From: Bdellovibrionaceae bacterium UBA5009
GTDB lineage: Bacteria > Bdellovibrionota > Bdellovibrionia > Bdellovibrionales > Bdellovibrionaceae
Length of the DNA: 17,998 nucleotides
Assembly (NCBI GenBank): GCA_002396665.1
Contig: DGYJ01000029.1
Span: forward strand, 55,850-73,847
Direction of reading: 5' to 3'
Both the position numbers and the translations under genes were made by a program. Positions within the stretch are counted from its first letter, which is position 1, and every line of letters begins with the position of its first letter. Below are positions 1 through 7,729 of this stretch, in pieces. Under the pieces are notes generated by a model. It was given only the letters and a program-made list of their open reading frames with translations, was not told the origin of the DNA and ran no database searches.

Positions 1-1647
1 GTCTTATTTAAGGACACGGACGGAAAAATTAAAATTAAATTGAATTGGAATAAACGTTGGATCACATTGGCTGCAATTAGCTCTGTGATTGGTTTGGCCT
101 TTCGTTTGCGTGACCCAGAAAACTTGCTAGGTCGCGGCGAAGATTTAGGTATCACTTGCGGATTAATTCCTGCCAGCACTCCTGGTGTTGTTCTTGGTCG
201 CCGTCATGATCCATTAACGATTCCTTTCTACAACTGTCCAACTCAAGGAAAAGATGTTGTTGTTTCAATTGATGCCGTTGTTGGTGGGGCAGAAGGTTGT
301 GGTCGTGGTTGGGCGATGTTGATGGAGTGTTTGGCTGCGGGTCGCGGTATCAGTTTGCCAGCGCAATCAACGGGTGGATCAAAACTTGTTTCACGCGTGG
401 CCAGTGCCCACGGACTTGTTCGTCGTCAGTTTGGCGTCAGCGTTGGTCGTTTTGAAGGTGTTGAAGAGCCAATGGCCCGTATCGGAGCTTCGACCTATGC
501 TCTTGAGGCCATGAGACGTTTTACTCTTGGAGCCTTGGATAAAGGAATTAAACCACCAGTTATTACTGCACTTCAAAAATACTATTCAACTGAAATGGGT
601 CGAAAAGTTATCAATGATGGAATGGATATTTTAGGTGGAGCCGCAATTTCATTGGGGCCTCGCAACTTAATTGCTGAAATTTATGTGGCTATGCCAATCG
701 GAATTACTGTTGAAGGCGCTAACATTATGACAAGAACTTTGATCGTCTTCGGTCAAGGTGCTTTACGTGCCCATCCTTTTGCCTATGCCGAAGTGAAGGC
801 CTTAGAAGCCAATGACCTTAAAGCTTTTGATGCTGCTTTCTGGGGACATATCGGTCATGTCGTCAGAAATATGTGTCGAAGTATATTGTTGTCAGTGACC
901 CGTGGGTATTTGGCCTCGACTCCAGATTGTCATCCCCAATTGAAAACATATTTTAGACGTCTGCAATGGACCTCTGCAACTTTTGCTATTTTAGCCGACG
1001 TTGCGATGGGGACATTGGGTGGTAGTTTGAAGTTAAAAGAAAAAATCACAGGGCGCTTTGCTGATATTTTGGCTCAGATGTATATTGCTTCATCTGTTCT
1101 TAGAAGATTCGATGCTGATGGCCGTCCCGAAGAGGATTTGCCTTTGGTTCACTACTGTCTCAAAAACAGCTTAAGTGAAATTCAAAAATCATTCGATGGC
1201 ATTTTTGATAATTTAAAAATTCCAGGGTTTAGATGGTTTATGAAGGGCTGGATTGGGGCATGGTCTCGAATTAACTCGGTGGGCAGTCAGGCGTCGGATG
1301 GATATTCGCATTTGATCTCTGGTTTGATGTTGAGTGACTCAGCGACTCGTCGTCGTTTGACCGATGGAATTTATATTCCAAAAGAAAAAGATCAGCAGTT
1401 GGGTCGTTTAGAAAATGCATTCCAAGTTGTATTGCAAGCTGAGCAGTGCGAGAAAAAAATTCGTAAATCCATTAAAGATGGCGTTTTACCACGTAAAAAA
1501 ATCCATCTTTTACTAGAAGAAGCAAGACAGAAGAATGTAATCTCTGAAGAAGAGTTGAAGTTGCTTCGTGAGGCCGACAATGTCCGTTTTGATGCTATCT
1601 TGGTCGATGATTTCGACGAAGAACAATATCACGGCAAGAAGGCTTAA
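1..1647 (+). CDS. fadE: Long-form acyl-CoA dehydrogenase (FadE type), 5' end outside window
   Basis: The reading frame is open from base 1, so the true start lies upstream and this is the C-terminal ~548 residues. FadE-type enzymes (about 815 aa in E. coli) carry out the first, FAD-dependent step of fatty-acid beta-oxidation. The visible part covers the end of the middle beta domain, the C-terminal helical dehydrogenase domain and the family-specific C-terminal extension (DUF1974). The stretch GITVEGANIMTR holds the Glu expected to be the catalytic base (codon 712-714; family knowledge), followed by the GQGALRAHP segment typical of FadE. The TTG at 40 is only an internal start-like codon. The stop at 1645-1647 lies 11 bp from the stop of the convergent gene, and a strong terminator follows at 1694-1724. 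The last 60 residues are charged and helical. The identification is firm at family level; substrate chain length cannot be read. Confidence 0.9.
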   Translation, partial: VLFKDTDGKIKIKLNWNKRWITLAAISSVIGLAFRLRDPENLLGRGEDLGITCGLIPASTPGVVLGRRHDPLTIPFYNCPTQGKDVVVSIDAVVGGAEGCGRGWAMLMECLAAGRGISLPAQSTGGSKLVSRVASAHGLVRRQFGVSVGRFEGVEEPMARIGASTYALEAMRRFTLGALDKGIKPPVITALQKYYSTEMGRKVINDGMDILGGAAISLGPRNLIAEIYVAMPIGITVEGANIMTRTLIVFGQGALRAHPFAYAEVKALEANDLKAFDAAFWGHIGHVVRNMCRSILLSVTRGYLASTPDCHPQLKTYFRRLQWTSATFAILADVAMGTLGGSLKLKEKITGRFADILAQMYIASSVLRRFDADGRPEEDLPLVHYCLKNSLSEIQKSFDGIFDNLKIPGFRWFMKGWIGAWSRINSVGSQASDGYSHLISGLMLSDSATRRRLTDGIYIPKEKDQQLGRLENAFQVVLQAEQCEKKIRKSIKDGVLPRKKIHLLLEEARQKNVISEEELKLLREADNVRFDAILVDDFDEEQYHGKKA

Positions 1648-1658
1648 GCGGTTTTGAA

Positions 1659-3791
1659 TTATTTAAATACAGCTGGGCAAGTTCCAGCAGCGGATGCAGG
1701 GCTTAATTGGTCCTGCATTTTTTTATCTTCCGTCAATATTGGCGCAAGCCCTGATTTCTTTTTCGCTTCATCACGAAATTTTAAAACCTCGTAGGCAAGT
1801 TTTACGTCTTCGGCGGTGATTTTGTTTTTTATATTTCGGCGCGTGGCTTCCTGTGAAACTGATCTTAATTTGCCAGAACGTTGATACCAATACAAAATTG
1901 TCGATGCCAGTTGGTTTGAAATTTTTTGACTTCGAATTGCAGTAATTTGCTCTTGGTTTGATTCCCCTGCGTTGCTGAAGTTGATACTAGACCCAGCGTT
2001 GGAAAGCTTTTGAAATAAATTGATAAGAACTTTGTGATGAAATTTGACCTCGTTTTTGTACTTCATCCCATTCAATTCAAAATGTTTTTCGCTAAACCAT
2101 TCTGGAGTGATTCGAATGCTCTCTTGCCAAGATCTCCACTCTGAGGCTGTCAGAAGTGACTTAAGTTCGTCAAGTAAGGGATCGTTTGGTGAATCGATGA
2201 ATACTTTTTTTGTCTGTACATTTTTTGGTTCTGGAACGAACTCTTCTGGGTCTTCTGGATTTTGCTGAGCAGGCACTTTGAATGGATCTTTAGGATCGAA
2301 TTCGATAAGTCTTTTGCCAGAAAGTCTTAATAGAACGCTGAAATCACGCATGGCAAAACGTGTGTCGCCAATCAGTTGGGATAAGTTTTGAAGTTGAAGT
2401 CCTTTTGCTTTTTGACCACGAACTTCTTCTATAATTTTTTTAAGGATAAGATCAGAAAGTTCAGGCGATGAAAAAGAAAAGAAGCCACCTATGAAGGGCC
2501 CTTTGGAATAATTGATAAACTGAGAATATATATCACGATTAATATCGCCGCGACCACCATTGGGTGAAAAAGCCATAATCATGTAATCACGCATTTTGTT
2601 TTCACTGTCCCACGAACCCAAGACCTGGAAGGCTCCGCCGATGGGGTATTCCTTTTGGCCACGAAGTTTGTAAACAACAGTTTTATTGATGTCAGCGGCG
2701 GCAATTCGAGCGGGAAGATCACCGGTGACAACAATCATATGATTAGGATTTGGAATGGACTCTTTGGGACGGTTAGACACTGGGAAATCTTTAAGATCTC
2801 CTTCTTTGCCGATGCAAGATTGAGTCGGATTTCCAGAGCTGAGAAGTGTTTTTGAAATTCCATTTTTAGAGACCAGGGCAATCATTTTTTGGTGATTAAG
2901 CCCTACGGATTTAACAGCCTCGATTGTAAAATTGCTGCTTTCGAATTGTTTTAAACGTTGATAGACAAGTCGAGTTCCTTCTTTGCCTTCGATGACGCCA
3001 TTGTCGATGCCACCAGTGATTTTAACGCCACGCTGGTTTGCTGAAATAATTTCTTCAGCGATTTCCATTAAATCAAAATCGTAAAAATTAAATGAAAGCT
3101 CATCGCCGGGCTGGGCTGACTTGATAAGATGAATCATCACTTGTTTCATATCGTCGGCGGGGACAAGATTTTCTTTTGTTGCAGGCTTGCTCAGGTCTTT
3201 AAGCCGAGGGTGGTTGGCATAAAAATCTATGTTTTGATATCCAACCCTTGAGCTTTTATCGACAACAATCAGTGGGCGTGAAGCATCTCCATGATCTTTA
3301 ACTTTTCGAATTAAAACTGGGTTTGAAATAAATTTCTCGAAAAGAAGTCTAAATTTTTCTCTGTCCGCATTGATATTTGGATTATTGGCTTGGTCCGAGG
3401 GAACAGTTTTTAGATACTCTTCGATCTCTGGGATATGCTCTTTGGCGTAGTACAAAATTAAAGTGATTTTTGATTGTGAAACCAAATTAAGTTCTGGAGG
3501 ACTGGGTTGACTTAAGTTTGCTGATTTATCTGGGGCATTGATGAGTGGCGCAAAGGTTTCGTTAATTAAAGAGTAGAAGGTTTTGTGCAACATAATTTTT
3601 GTAGATAAATCCAGCATTTTTGCGAGCTCAGGACCTGAAGTTAAGACCACGGCTTTTCCTGAAGACAAGTCATTTGCTGCCTGTGGGTGGGCCAAATCTT
3701 GGCTTATCAACTGTAAAGTTAATAGACAGGCCAGTAGCTTAAGCATGAATGTATTGCTTATGAATGACTTCAAATGGCCTCTCTTTCCCAT
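1659..3791 (-). CDS. Secreted phospholipase D-fold protein
   Basis: Two half-sites of the PLD superfamily are visible. Counting from the ATG at 3791, the first is H300-x-K302 followed by SSGNPTQS, and the second is H585-x-K587 followed about 12 residues later by GSSINFSN. This is the two-domain layout of cardiolipin-synthase-like and PLD-nuclease-like proteins. In both, the Asp of the HxKx4D motif is missing (Val and Leu stand there). The N-terminus has a basic stretch (GKRGHLK), then a hydrophobic stretch and HPQA, fitting a Sec signal peptide; export to the periplasm or outside is likely. The frame extends to a TTG at 3830, but that extra part overlaps an 11-bp tandem repeat whose period is not a codon multiple, so I prefer the ATG at 3791 (710 aa). 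The ATG at 3746 is also possible. No clear Shine-Dalgarno is seen. Substrate (lipid or nucleic acid) is unknown. Confidence 0.75.
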   Translation of the reverse strand: MGKRGHLKSFISNTFMLKLLACLLTLQLISQDLAHPQAANDLSSGKAVVLTSGPELAKMLDLSTKIMLHKTFYSLINETFAPLINAPDKSANLSQPSPPELNLVSQSKITLILYYAKEHIPEIEEYLKTVPSDQANNPNINADREKFRLLFEKFISNPVLIRKVKDHGDASRPLIVVDKSSRVGYQNIDFYANHPRLKDLSKPATKENLVPADDMKQVMIHLIKSAQPGDELSFNFYDFDLMEIAEEIISANQRGVKITGGIDNGVIEGKEGTRLVYQRLKQFESSNFTIEAVKSVGLNHQKMIALVSKNGISKTLLSSGNPTQSCIGKEGDLKDFPVSNRPKESIPNPNHMIVVTGDLPARIAAADINKTVVYKLRGQKEYPIGGAFQVLGSWDSENKMRDYMIMAFSPNGGRGDINRDIYSQFINYSKGPFIGGFFSFSSPELSDLILKKIIEEVRGQKAKGLQLQNLSQLIGDTRFAMRDFSVLLRLSGKRLIEFDPKDPFKVPAQQNPEDPEEFVPEPKNVQTKKVFIDSPNDPLLDELKSLLTASEWRSWQESIRITPEWFSEKHFELNGMKYKNEVKFHHKVLINLFQKLSNAGSSINFSNAGESNQEQITAIRSQKISNQLASTILYWYQRSGKLRSVSQEATRRNIKNKITAEDVKLAYEVLKFRDEAKKKSGLAPILTEDKKMQDQLSPASAAGTCPAVFK
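1694..1724 (+). terminator. Intrinsic terminator of fadE, inside the opposing CDS
   Basis: The arms ATGCAGG (1694-1700) and CCTGCAT (1712-1718) are perfect complements around an 11-nt loop and are followed at once by seven T (1718-1724). The T-run sits on the + strand only, so it serves fadE. It lies 47 bp past the fadE stop and within the last codons of the minus-strand PLD-like gene. Confidence 0.82.
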
Positions 3792-3804
3792 GCTGTTTGT
3801 TAAA

Positions 3805-3837
3805 GCAATTGGAAAGCCATTGGAAGGCAATTGAAAA
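3805..3837. repeat. Three 11-bp tandem repeats upstream of the PLD-like gene
   Basis: Three consecutive 11-bp units, GCAATTGGAAA, GCCATTGGAAG and GCAATTGAAAA, lie just upstream of the chosen start of the PLD-like gene. A period of one helical turn would put the same face forward each time, so this may be a protein-binding array. That role is inference. Confidence 0.55.
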
Positions 3838-3877
3838 AGAAATTAAGGGCAAACAAGATAGCTATTTGTTAGGCTAG

Positions 3878-3901
3878 AAAAATGTTTCAATTTGAGACAT
3901 T
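3878..3901 (-). terminator. Probable terminator of the RNase Y-like gene
   Basis: Read on the minus strand, AATGT and ACATT enclose a further short TC/GA pairing and are followed by a run of five T, about 20 nt after the stop of the RNase Y-like gene. The stem is AT-rich with one mismatch, so strength is moderate. Confidence 0.5.
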
Positions 3902-3918
3902 CAGACTTAAAGAGATTT

Positions 3919-5493
3919 CTAAGCTTTGGCGTGGGTATGTTCGGAAATTAAAGTTTCACGGATAACAACGATTTTGATTTGGCCGGGGTAGTTGCACTCT
4001 TCTTCGACCCGTTTTGCAATTTTTTTGCTCAGATCAAGGGCTGCTAAATCATTGACCCTTCGGCCATTAACAAGGATACGGCATTCGCGTCCTCCATTAA
4101 GGACATAGCAATCGGTGACACCATCGAAACTGCGGGCGATATCTTGAAGTTCTGTGACTTTTTGATTGTAAGACTCGACGGTAGAGCGCCTTGCCCCTGG
4201 ACGTCCACCAGAAATAGCATCAGCTGCAATGACAAGAAATGCGTGCGGAGTTGAAGGGGCCACATCATAGTGATGGGCTCGAACATTGTGGATGACTTCA
4301 GCACTTTCGCCACGGGTTTCAATAAAGTCAGCTCCGATGACGGCATGGCCACCATCTTTTTCGTGGTCCATGGATTTTCCGATATCATGCAGGACTCCAC
4401 TTCGACGCGCTTGGATGGCATCAAGTTTAAGTTCTGAAGCCAAAAGCCCACCAAGCCAGCCCACTTCTCCGCAGTGAAAATATTGATTTTGAGTAAAAGA
4501 ATAGCGATGTCGAAGACTTCCCATCATTTGTTTGATTTCTGGGTGAACATTTTGAAGCTTGAGTTCTTTAAAAATCTGATCGCCATCGGCTTTGATTTGT
4601 CGCAAGAGTTCACGCTTTTGATTTTCGGCAGTTCTTTTGACAAAGTCAGGGGTGATTTTTTTACGTTCCTTCAGAATTTTTTCAAGAGTTCTTCGTGTAA
4701 GTTCACGGCGAACAGGATCGTATCCTGCAACCCCAACAAGGTCACTTTGATCGTCGACAATAATATCGCAACCACAACTTTCTTGAACGGCTTTAATGTT
4801 TAAACCAGCAGGATCGCAAAAGTTTTGTCTAGCCTGTTGGTCTGCAAAGTGGACAGAGCCAATGCCCCGTTCTGCGCAGTAGGGTCTAGCAAAGCGATCA
4901 AGGGCAATATCTAAATAGTATTTTGCTCGAACTTCAGAATTGTCTTTAAGGTCTTCATCTGTATGATCGAGCCGTTTTTGAAAACTATTTTTAAATTCGT
5001 TTTCATAGGATTTTGCAAGTTCATCTTTAACTTCATCGGCATTGATTTGATGGGTGTTTAAGATTTTTTGAATCAATTGCTTTTGCAGGTCTTTTTGGGA
5101 ATCAAGCATTTGGTTGAATTTAGATTGTAAGGACTTGATTTCATTTTCTTTATCAGTGATTTTTTTTAAAACTTCTTGGTTGGCATTTTTAAGCTTTTGA
5201 ATGGTCGAGTCACTTTTGCTGCGATTTTCGTCGACCATTTCTTGTAGTTCTTCGATGCGCTCTTCAGTTTTTAAAATGTCTTTTTCTGATTTGCTCCACA
5301 GTTCAAGCTCAATTTCTTGCTTACGTTCCTCTTCTTCAAGGCGACGAAGTTCCAATTGTTCATCAACTTCTTCTTTAAGTGATTGCGCTTGGTCCATGGC
5401 TTTATTGATAATAGCCTGGCGTTTGAGTTTGAAAAAAAGAAAACCCAGACCAAGACCCAAAGCTAATGAAACAACAAATGCAATAATTATCAT
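3919..5493 (-). CDS. rny: RNase Y-like membrane-anchored KH/HD-domain protein
   Basis: The domain order matches RNase Y, the membrane-anchored endoribonuclease that starts mRNA decay, and the length (524 aa) is close to B. subtilis RNase Y. Residues 3-22 form one membrane helix and 30-180 a charged coiled coil. A KH-like domain spans about 205-270 (DIIVDD, GYDPVRREL) and an HD domain about 325-430. The HD residues are visible: H340, H369-D370 in VLHDIGK, H407-H408 and D425 in AADAISGGRPGARR. The C-terminal NYPGQIKIVVIRET is also family-typical. The odd point is the KH loop: where RNase Y has IGREGRNI, this protein has CDPAGLNI (226-233), so the first Gly of GxxG is Asp. RNA binding may be changed. 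The gene is divergent from arfB. The ATG at 5493 places the hydrophobic anchor directly at the N-terminus. The symbol is by family; function is likely but the altered KH leaves doubt. Confidence 0.85.
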   Translation of the reverse strand: MIIIAFVVSLALGLGLGFLFFKLKRQAIINKAMDQAQSLKEEVDEQLELRRLEEEERKQEIELELWSKSEKDILKTEERIEELQEMVDENRSKSDSTIQKLKNANQEVLKKITDKENEIKSLQSKFNQMLDSQKDLQKQLIQKILNTHQINADEVKDELAKSYENEFKNSFQKRLDHTDEDLKDNSEVRAKYYLDIALDRFARPYCAERGIGSVHFADQQARQNFCDPAGLNIKAVQESCGCDIIVDDQSDLVGVAGYDPVRRELTRRTLEKILKERKKITPDFVKRTAENQKRELLRQIKADGDQIFKELKLQNVHPEIKQMMGSLRHRYSFTQNQYFHCGEVGWLGGLLASELKLDAIQARRSGVLHDIGKSMDHEKDGGHAVIGADFIETRGESAEVIHNVRAHHYDVAPSTPHAFLVIAADAISGGRPGARRSTVESYNQKVTELQDIARSFDGVTDCYVLNGGRECRILVNGRRVNDLAALDLSKKIAKRVEEECNYPGQIKIVVIRETLISEHTHAKA

Positions 5494-5588
5494 GAAGTAA
5501 GCCTAGATCAGATTATCCTTCTTGTCATGGGACTTGGGGTGAAATGAATATTATTGCTGAAGCGTAGTGCTTCGCATAAAATAGTCCC

Positions 5589-5999
5589 ATGACCCCTATT
5601 GATTTGAACTTAATTCGACCAGAGATTCATTTGCAAGTTCAGCGCAGTCGTGGGCCTGGCGGGCAGAATGTGAATAAAAGAAACACCTCGGTGCAAATCT
5701 GGTGGTCGATTCAGGATTCCTTTGTTTTGAACGACGAACAAAAAATTCTTTTATTGTCGAAGTTGGCCAATCAGCTGACCCAGGAGGGGTTTTTGATTGT
5801 TCGCGCCGATTCCCATCGGGACCTTGAAATGAACAAAAAAGAAGCATTTTCAAGGTTGTTTTCAACGATTCAAAAAGCATTGCATGTGGATAAGCCTCGA
5901 AAGAAGACTAAGCCAAGTTATTCTTCGAAACTGAAGGCAAAAAAAACGAAGGAGTCCCGATCTGAAAAAAAATCACTTCGTCGAAAAGTGAATTGGTAG
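5589..5999 (+). CDS. arfB: Alternative ribosome-rescue factor ArfB (YaeJ), codon-independent peptidyl-tRNA hydrolase
   Basis: At 136 aa this matches ArfB (140 aa in E. coli). ArfB enters stalled ribosomes that have no codon in the A site and releases the nascent chain. The catalytic GGQ is in RSRGPGGQNVNKRNT (around residues 20-33), and no codon-recognition domains are present, unlike RF1/RF2. The C-terminal ~35 residues are strongly basic (Lys/Arg-rich, ending RRKVNW), as needed for the tail that sits in the empty mRNA channel. It is divergent from the RNase Y-like gene with a 95-bp gap, which holds only a small GAAGC/GCTTC hairpin near 5560. The upstream Shine-Dalgarno is weak. The pairing of mRNA decay and ribosome rescue here is suggestive but unproven. 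Confidence 0.93.
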   Translation: MTPIDLNLIRPEIHLQVQRSRGPGGQNVNKRNTSVQIWWSIQDSFVLNDEQKILLLSKLANQLTQEGFLIVRADSHRDLEMNKKEAFSRLFSTIQKALHVDKPRKKTKPSYSSKLKAKKTKESRSEKKSLRRKVNW

Positions 6000-6048
6000 G
6001 CAACGCACAGAGACATGCTTTTTGTCTTAAACTGTTAGAAATCAAATT

Positions 6049-6459
6049 ATGCAAAAAATTAAATCTGTTCTAATCAAAATGATTGTTGTTCTTGTCTTGG
6101 TCGCAGTTCTTGTTGGGGTCGTGCAATTTTACCCCTATATCTTTGCAAAAACCATACAGGGTGAAGTGATGGGTGTACGTTATTTGACTGAAAATGTCGC
6201 GATTGTGACTTCTTCTGATCCTAAGGCTCAGCCGTCTACCAAAGTTTTTTCTTTTTCTGTTGGTATTAAAGACCGTAAGACGGGTCAAATCATCACAGCA
6301 TCTTCTGAAGATCGACAGTGGGGAATTGTAAAAGAAGGTCAGTGCGCCACTGTTAAGTTTTTTCCATACCCGCCTTGGAAGCTGGATAAGGATGGGACTT
6401 ATTTTAATGCCCGCCTTGAAAAGCTGTATGAATCCTGTGAAGGTTTAGTCGAAGAGTAA
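6049..6459 (+). CDS. Small single-pass membrane protein, unknown function
   Basis: This 136-aa protein begins with a short basic segment (MQKIKSVLIK) and a strong hydrophobic helix at about 10-30, then a soluble domain of about 105 residues. The helix has no obvious signal-peptidase site, so it is probably an N-terminal anchor with the rest in the periplasm. The soluble part is beta-rich by appearance (GEVMGVRYLTENVAIV, FSFSVGIKDRKTG) and ends with an acidic tail. I do not recognise the family. It starts 49 bp after arfB on the same strand and could be cotranscribed. A bidirectional hairpin terminator at 6462-6485 closes the unit. The Shine-Dalgarno is weak; the start is chosen because it places the basic-hydrophobic N-terminus correctly. 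Confidence 0.75.
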   Translation: MQKIKSVLIKMIVVLVLVAVLVGVVQFYPYIFAKTIQGEVMGVRYLTENVAIVTSSDPKAQPSTKVFSFSVGIKDRKTGQIITASSEDRQWGIVKEGQCATVKFFPYPPWKLDKDGTYFNARLEKLYESCEGLVEE

Positions 6460-6461
6460 AA

Positions 6462-6485
6462 GGCCATCCCAAAGTTGGAATGGCC
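6462..6485. terminator. Hairpin between convergent genes, better terminator for the minus-strand gene
   Basis: The arms GGCCAT (6462-6467) and ATGGCC (6480-6485) pair, with an inner CCA/TGG after one mismatch. On the minus strand the stem runs straight into TTTT, so it best serves the R/E-rich secreted protein gene. On the + strand the T-run is about 14 nt further on. Confidence 0.65.
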
Positions 6486-6515
6486 CAAGTTGTAAATCCT
6501 TTTTTATTTTATAAA

Positions 6516-7607
6516 TTAATTCTGAACGTATTTTAATTTTAAAGCTGAAACATGGGCTTTTCCTTTAAGAAGGACTTTGATTAAGCTTGTGTTTCCTCTC
6601 CAAGTTGTTCCTGCTGGCAGTCTTAACTCAACCTGTTTATAAGATTTAGATTTTGCAATCTTAATTCTTTGAACGGTGTATTTGTTTTTGACTAAAATCA
6701 GCTCTACGTTTTGAAGTGAATTTCTTAGCTGAACAACAACCGATTTGATTTCATCGCGACGGTGAAGTTTATCCATTTTAAACAACAAACCAATATTCAT
6801 AGATGTATTGGTGTAAACTTTGTTGATGTTTACAATTCGAGTCAGTTCATCTGGCTGTGTTGGGTATGTTGGATAAGTTGGGTGCGTCGGATAGCTTGGC
6901 TCGGTCGGGTAAGACGGATACGTAGGATAAGTTGGGTAGTGAGATTGTCTTTCTCGCTCTTCTTGTTCGCGACGTTCGCGTTCGATGCGTTCGCGACGGG
7001 CTTGTTCTTCGTATCTTTCTCTTTCTTCGCGCTCGCGACGTTCTCGATCTAAACGATCTCGCTCCCTAGATTGTTGTTGGTAGCGATCGCGTTCGATTTG
7101 GTCACGACGGGCTTGTTCTTCGCGGGCTTGGCGATCACGTTCACGTTGAGCTTCTTGTTCACGGGCTCGTTCTTGCTGTTGGTAGCGATCACGTTCGGCT
7201 TGTTCACGGCGCTCTTGTTCTTGTCTGGCTTGGCGATCACGTTCACGTTGGGCTTCTTGCTCCCGGGCGTGTTCTTGTTGCTGATAGCGATCACGTTCGG
7301 CTTGTTCACGACGAGACTGTTCTTCGCGACGGGATTGCTCATCACGTTGCTGAGATTCCCTACGTGACTGTTCTTCTCTTTGCTGTTGTTGTTCGGCCTG
7401 TTGGCGACGGTTTTCTTCTTCGCGTCGGCGCTCGGATTCACCATTGTCTGACGACGATCCATTGCTAGGATTAGGTTCGTAGCGTGGTGGTCGTTCAGAT
7501 CCACGCGAGCGGCCCGGTGATGGGTCTTCTGGAACAATTTGAGCTTTGACTTGCGAGCTCATTAAAATTGTTACTAAAGACATTATTAAAAGTTTTTGAA
7601 GTGTCAT
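6516..7607 (-). CDS. Secreted protein with a long R/E/Q-rich repeat helix and YPT repeats
   Basis: The N-terminus (MTLQKLLIMSLVTILMSSQVKA, given here only as positions 1-22) is a typical Sec signal peptide with cleavage after VKA. Then come a Pro/Gly/Ser-rich linker (23-57), a very charged stretch of Arg, Glu and Gln (58-221), a Tyr-Pro-Thr repeat (224-251) and a C-terminal domain of about 110 residues. The charged part contains two near-identical 34-residue units (101-134, 135-168) and a partial third. Its composition fits a stable single alpha helix or coiled coil that could act as a rigid spacer. The C-terminal domain (TRIVNINKVYTNTS and onward) is beta-like with alternating hydrophobics; I do not recognise it. 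The ATG at 7607 is supported by a strong Shine-Dalgarno (AAGGGGG). Terminators lie on both sides, so it is probably monocistronic. It may bridge envelope layers; that is inference. Confidence 0.8.
   Translation of the reverse strand: MTLQKLLIMSLVTILMSSQVKAQIVPEDPSPGRSRGSERPPRYEPNPSNGSSSDNGESERRREEENRRQQAEQQQQREEQSRRESQQRDEQSRREEQSRREQAERDRYQQQEHAREQEAQRERDRQARQEQERREQAERDRYQQQERAREQEAQRERDRQAREEQARRDQIERDRYQQQSRERDRLDRERREREERERYEEQARRERIERERREQEERERQSHYPTYPTYPSYPTEPSYPTHPTYPTYPTQPDELTRIVNINKVYTNTSMNIGLLFKMDKLHRRDEIKSVVVQLRNSLQNVELILVKNKYTVQRIKIAKSKSYKQVELRLPAGTTWRGNTSLIKVLLKGKAHVSALKLKYVQN
7104..7307 (-). repeat. Two 102-bp in-frame tandem repeats within the R/E/Q-rich helix
   Basis: The 34-residue unit beginning EQAERDRYQQQ recurs at 7206-7307 and 7104-7205. 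A degenerate third copy (DQIERDRYQQQ) follows. The DNA copies are very similar, so the region is prone to length change by slippage or recombination. Confidence 0.8.
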
Positions 7608-7660
7608 TATGTCCCCCTTGGTTTTGACAAAGGGTTAATAAGCAAGACTCGTTCCAAATA

Positions 7661-7690
7661 AAAAAAGACCAGAATGACCCGGCCTTTTTT
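7661..7690 (-). terminator. Intrinsic terminator of the PuuD-like gene
   Basis: Read on the minus strand, AAAAAAGGCC and GGTCTTTTTT pair (one G-U) around a 10-nt loop and end in a T-run. It lies about 40 nt after the stop of the PuuD-like gene and before the next gene. Confidence 0.7.
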
Positions 7691-7729
7691 ATTGAAATTG
7701 TTTTTTACAAACAAAATTAAATCAGTAAT

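Noticed and set aside
6011..6027. Small AGACA/TGTCT hairpin between arfB and the membrane protein gene as a terminator
   Set aside because: The five-base stem has no following T-run; it is too weak to call.
6762..7367. Hydrophobic + strand reading frames opposite the R/E/Q repeat gene
   Set aside because: They are the complement of an Arg/Glu/Gln-rich coding repeat, which automatically gives Phe/Leu/Ala-like strings. No ribosome site or independent support.
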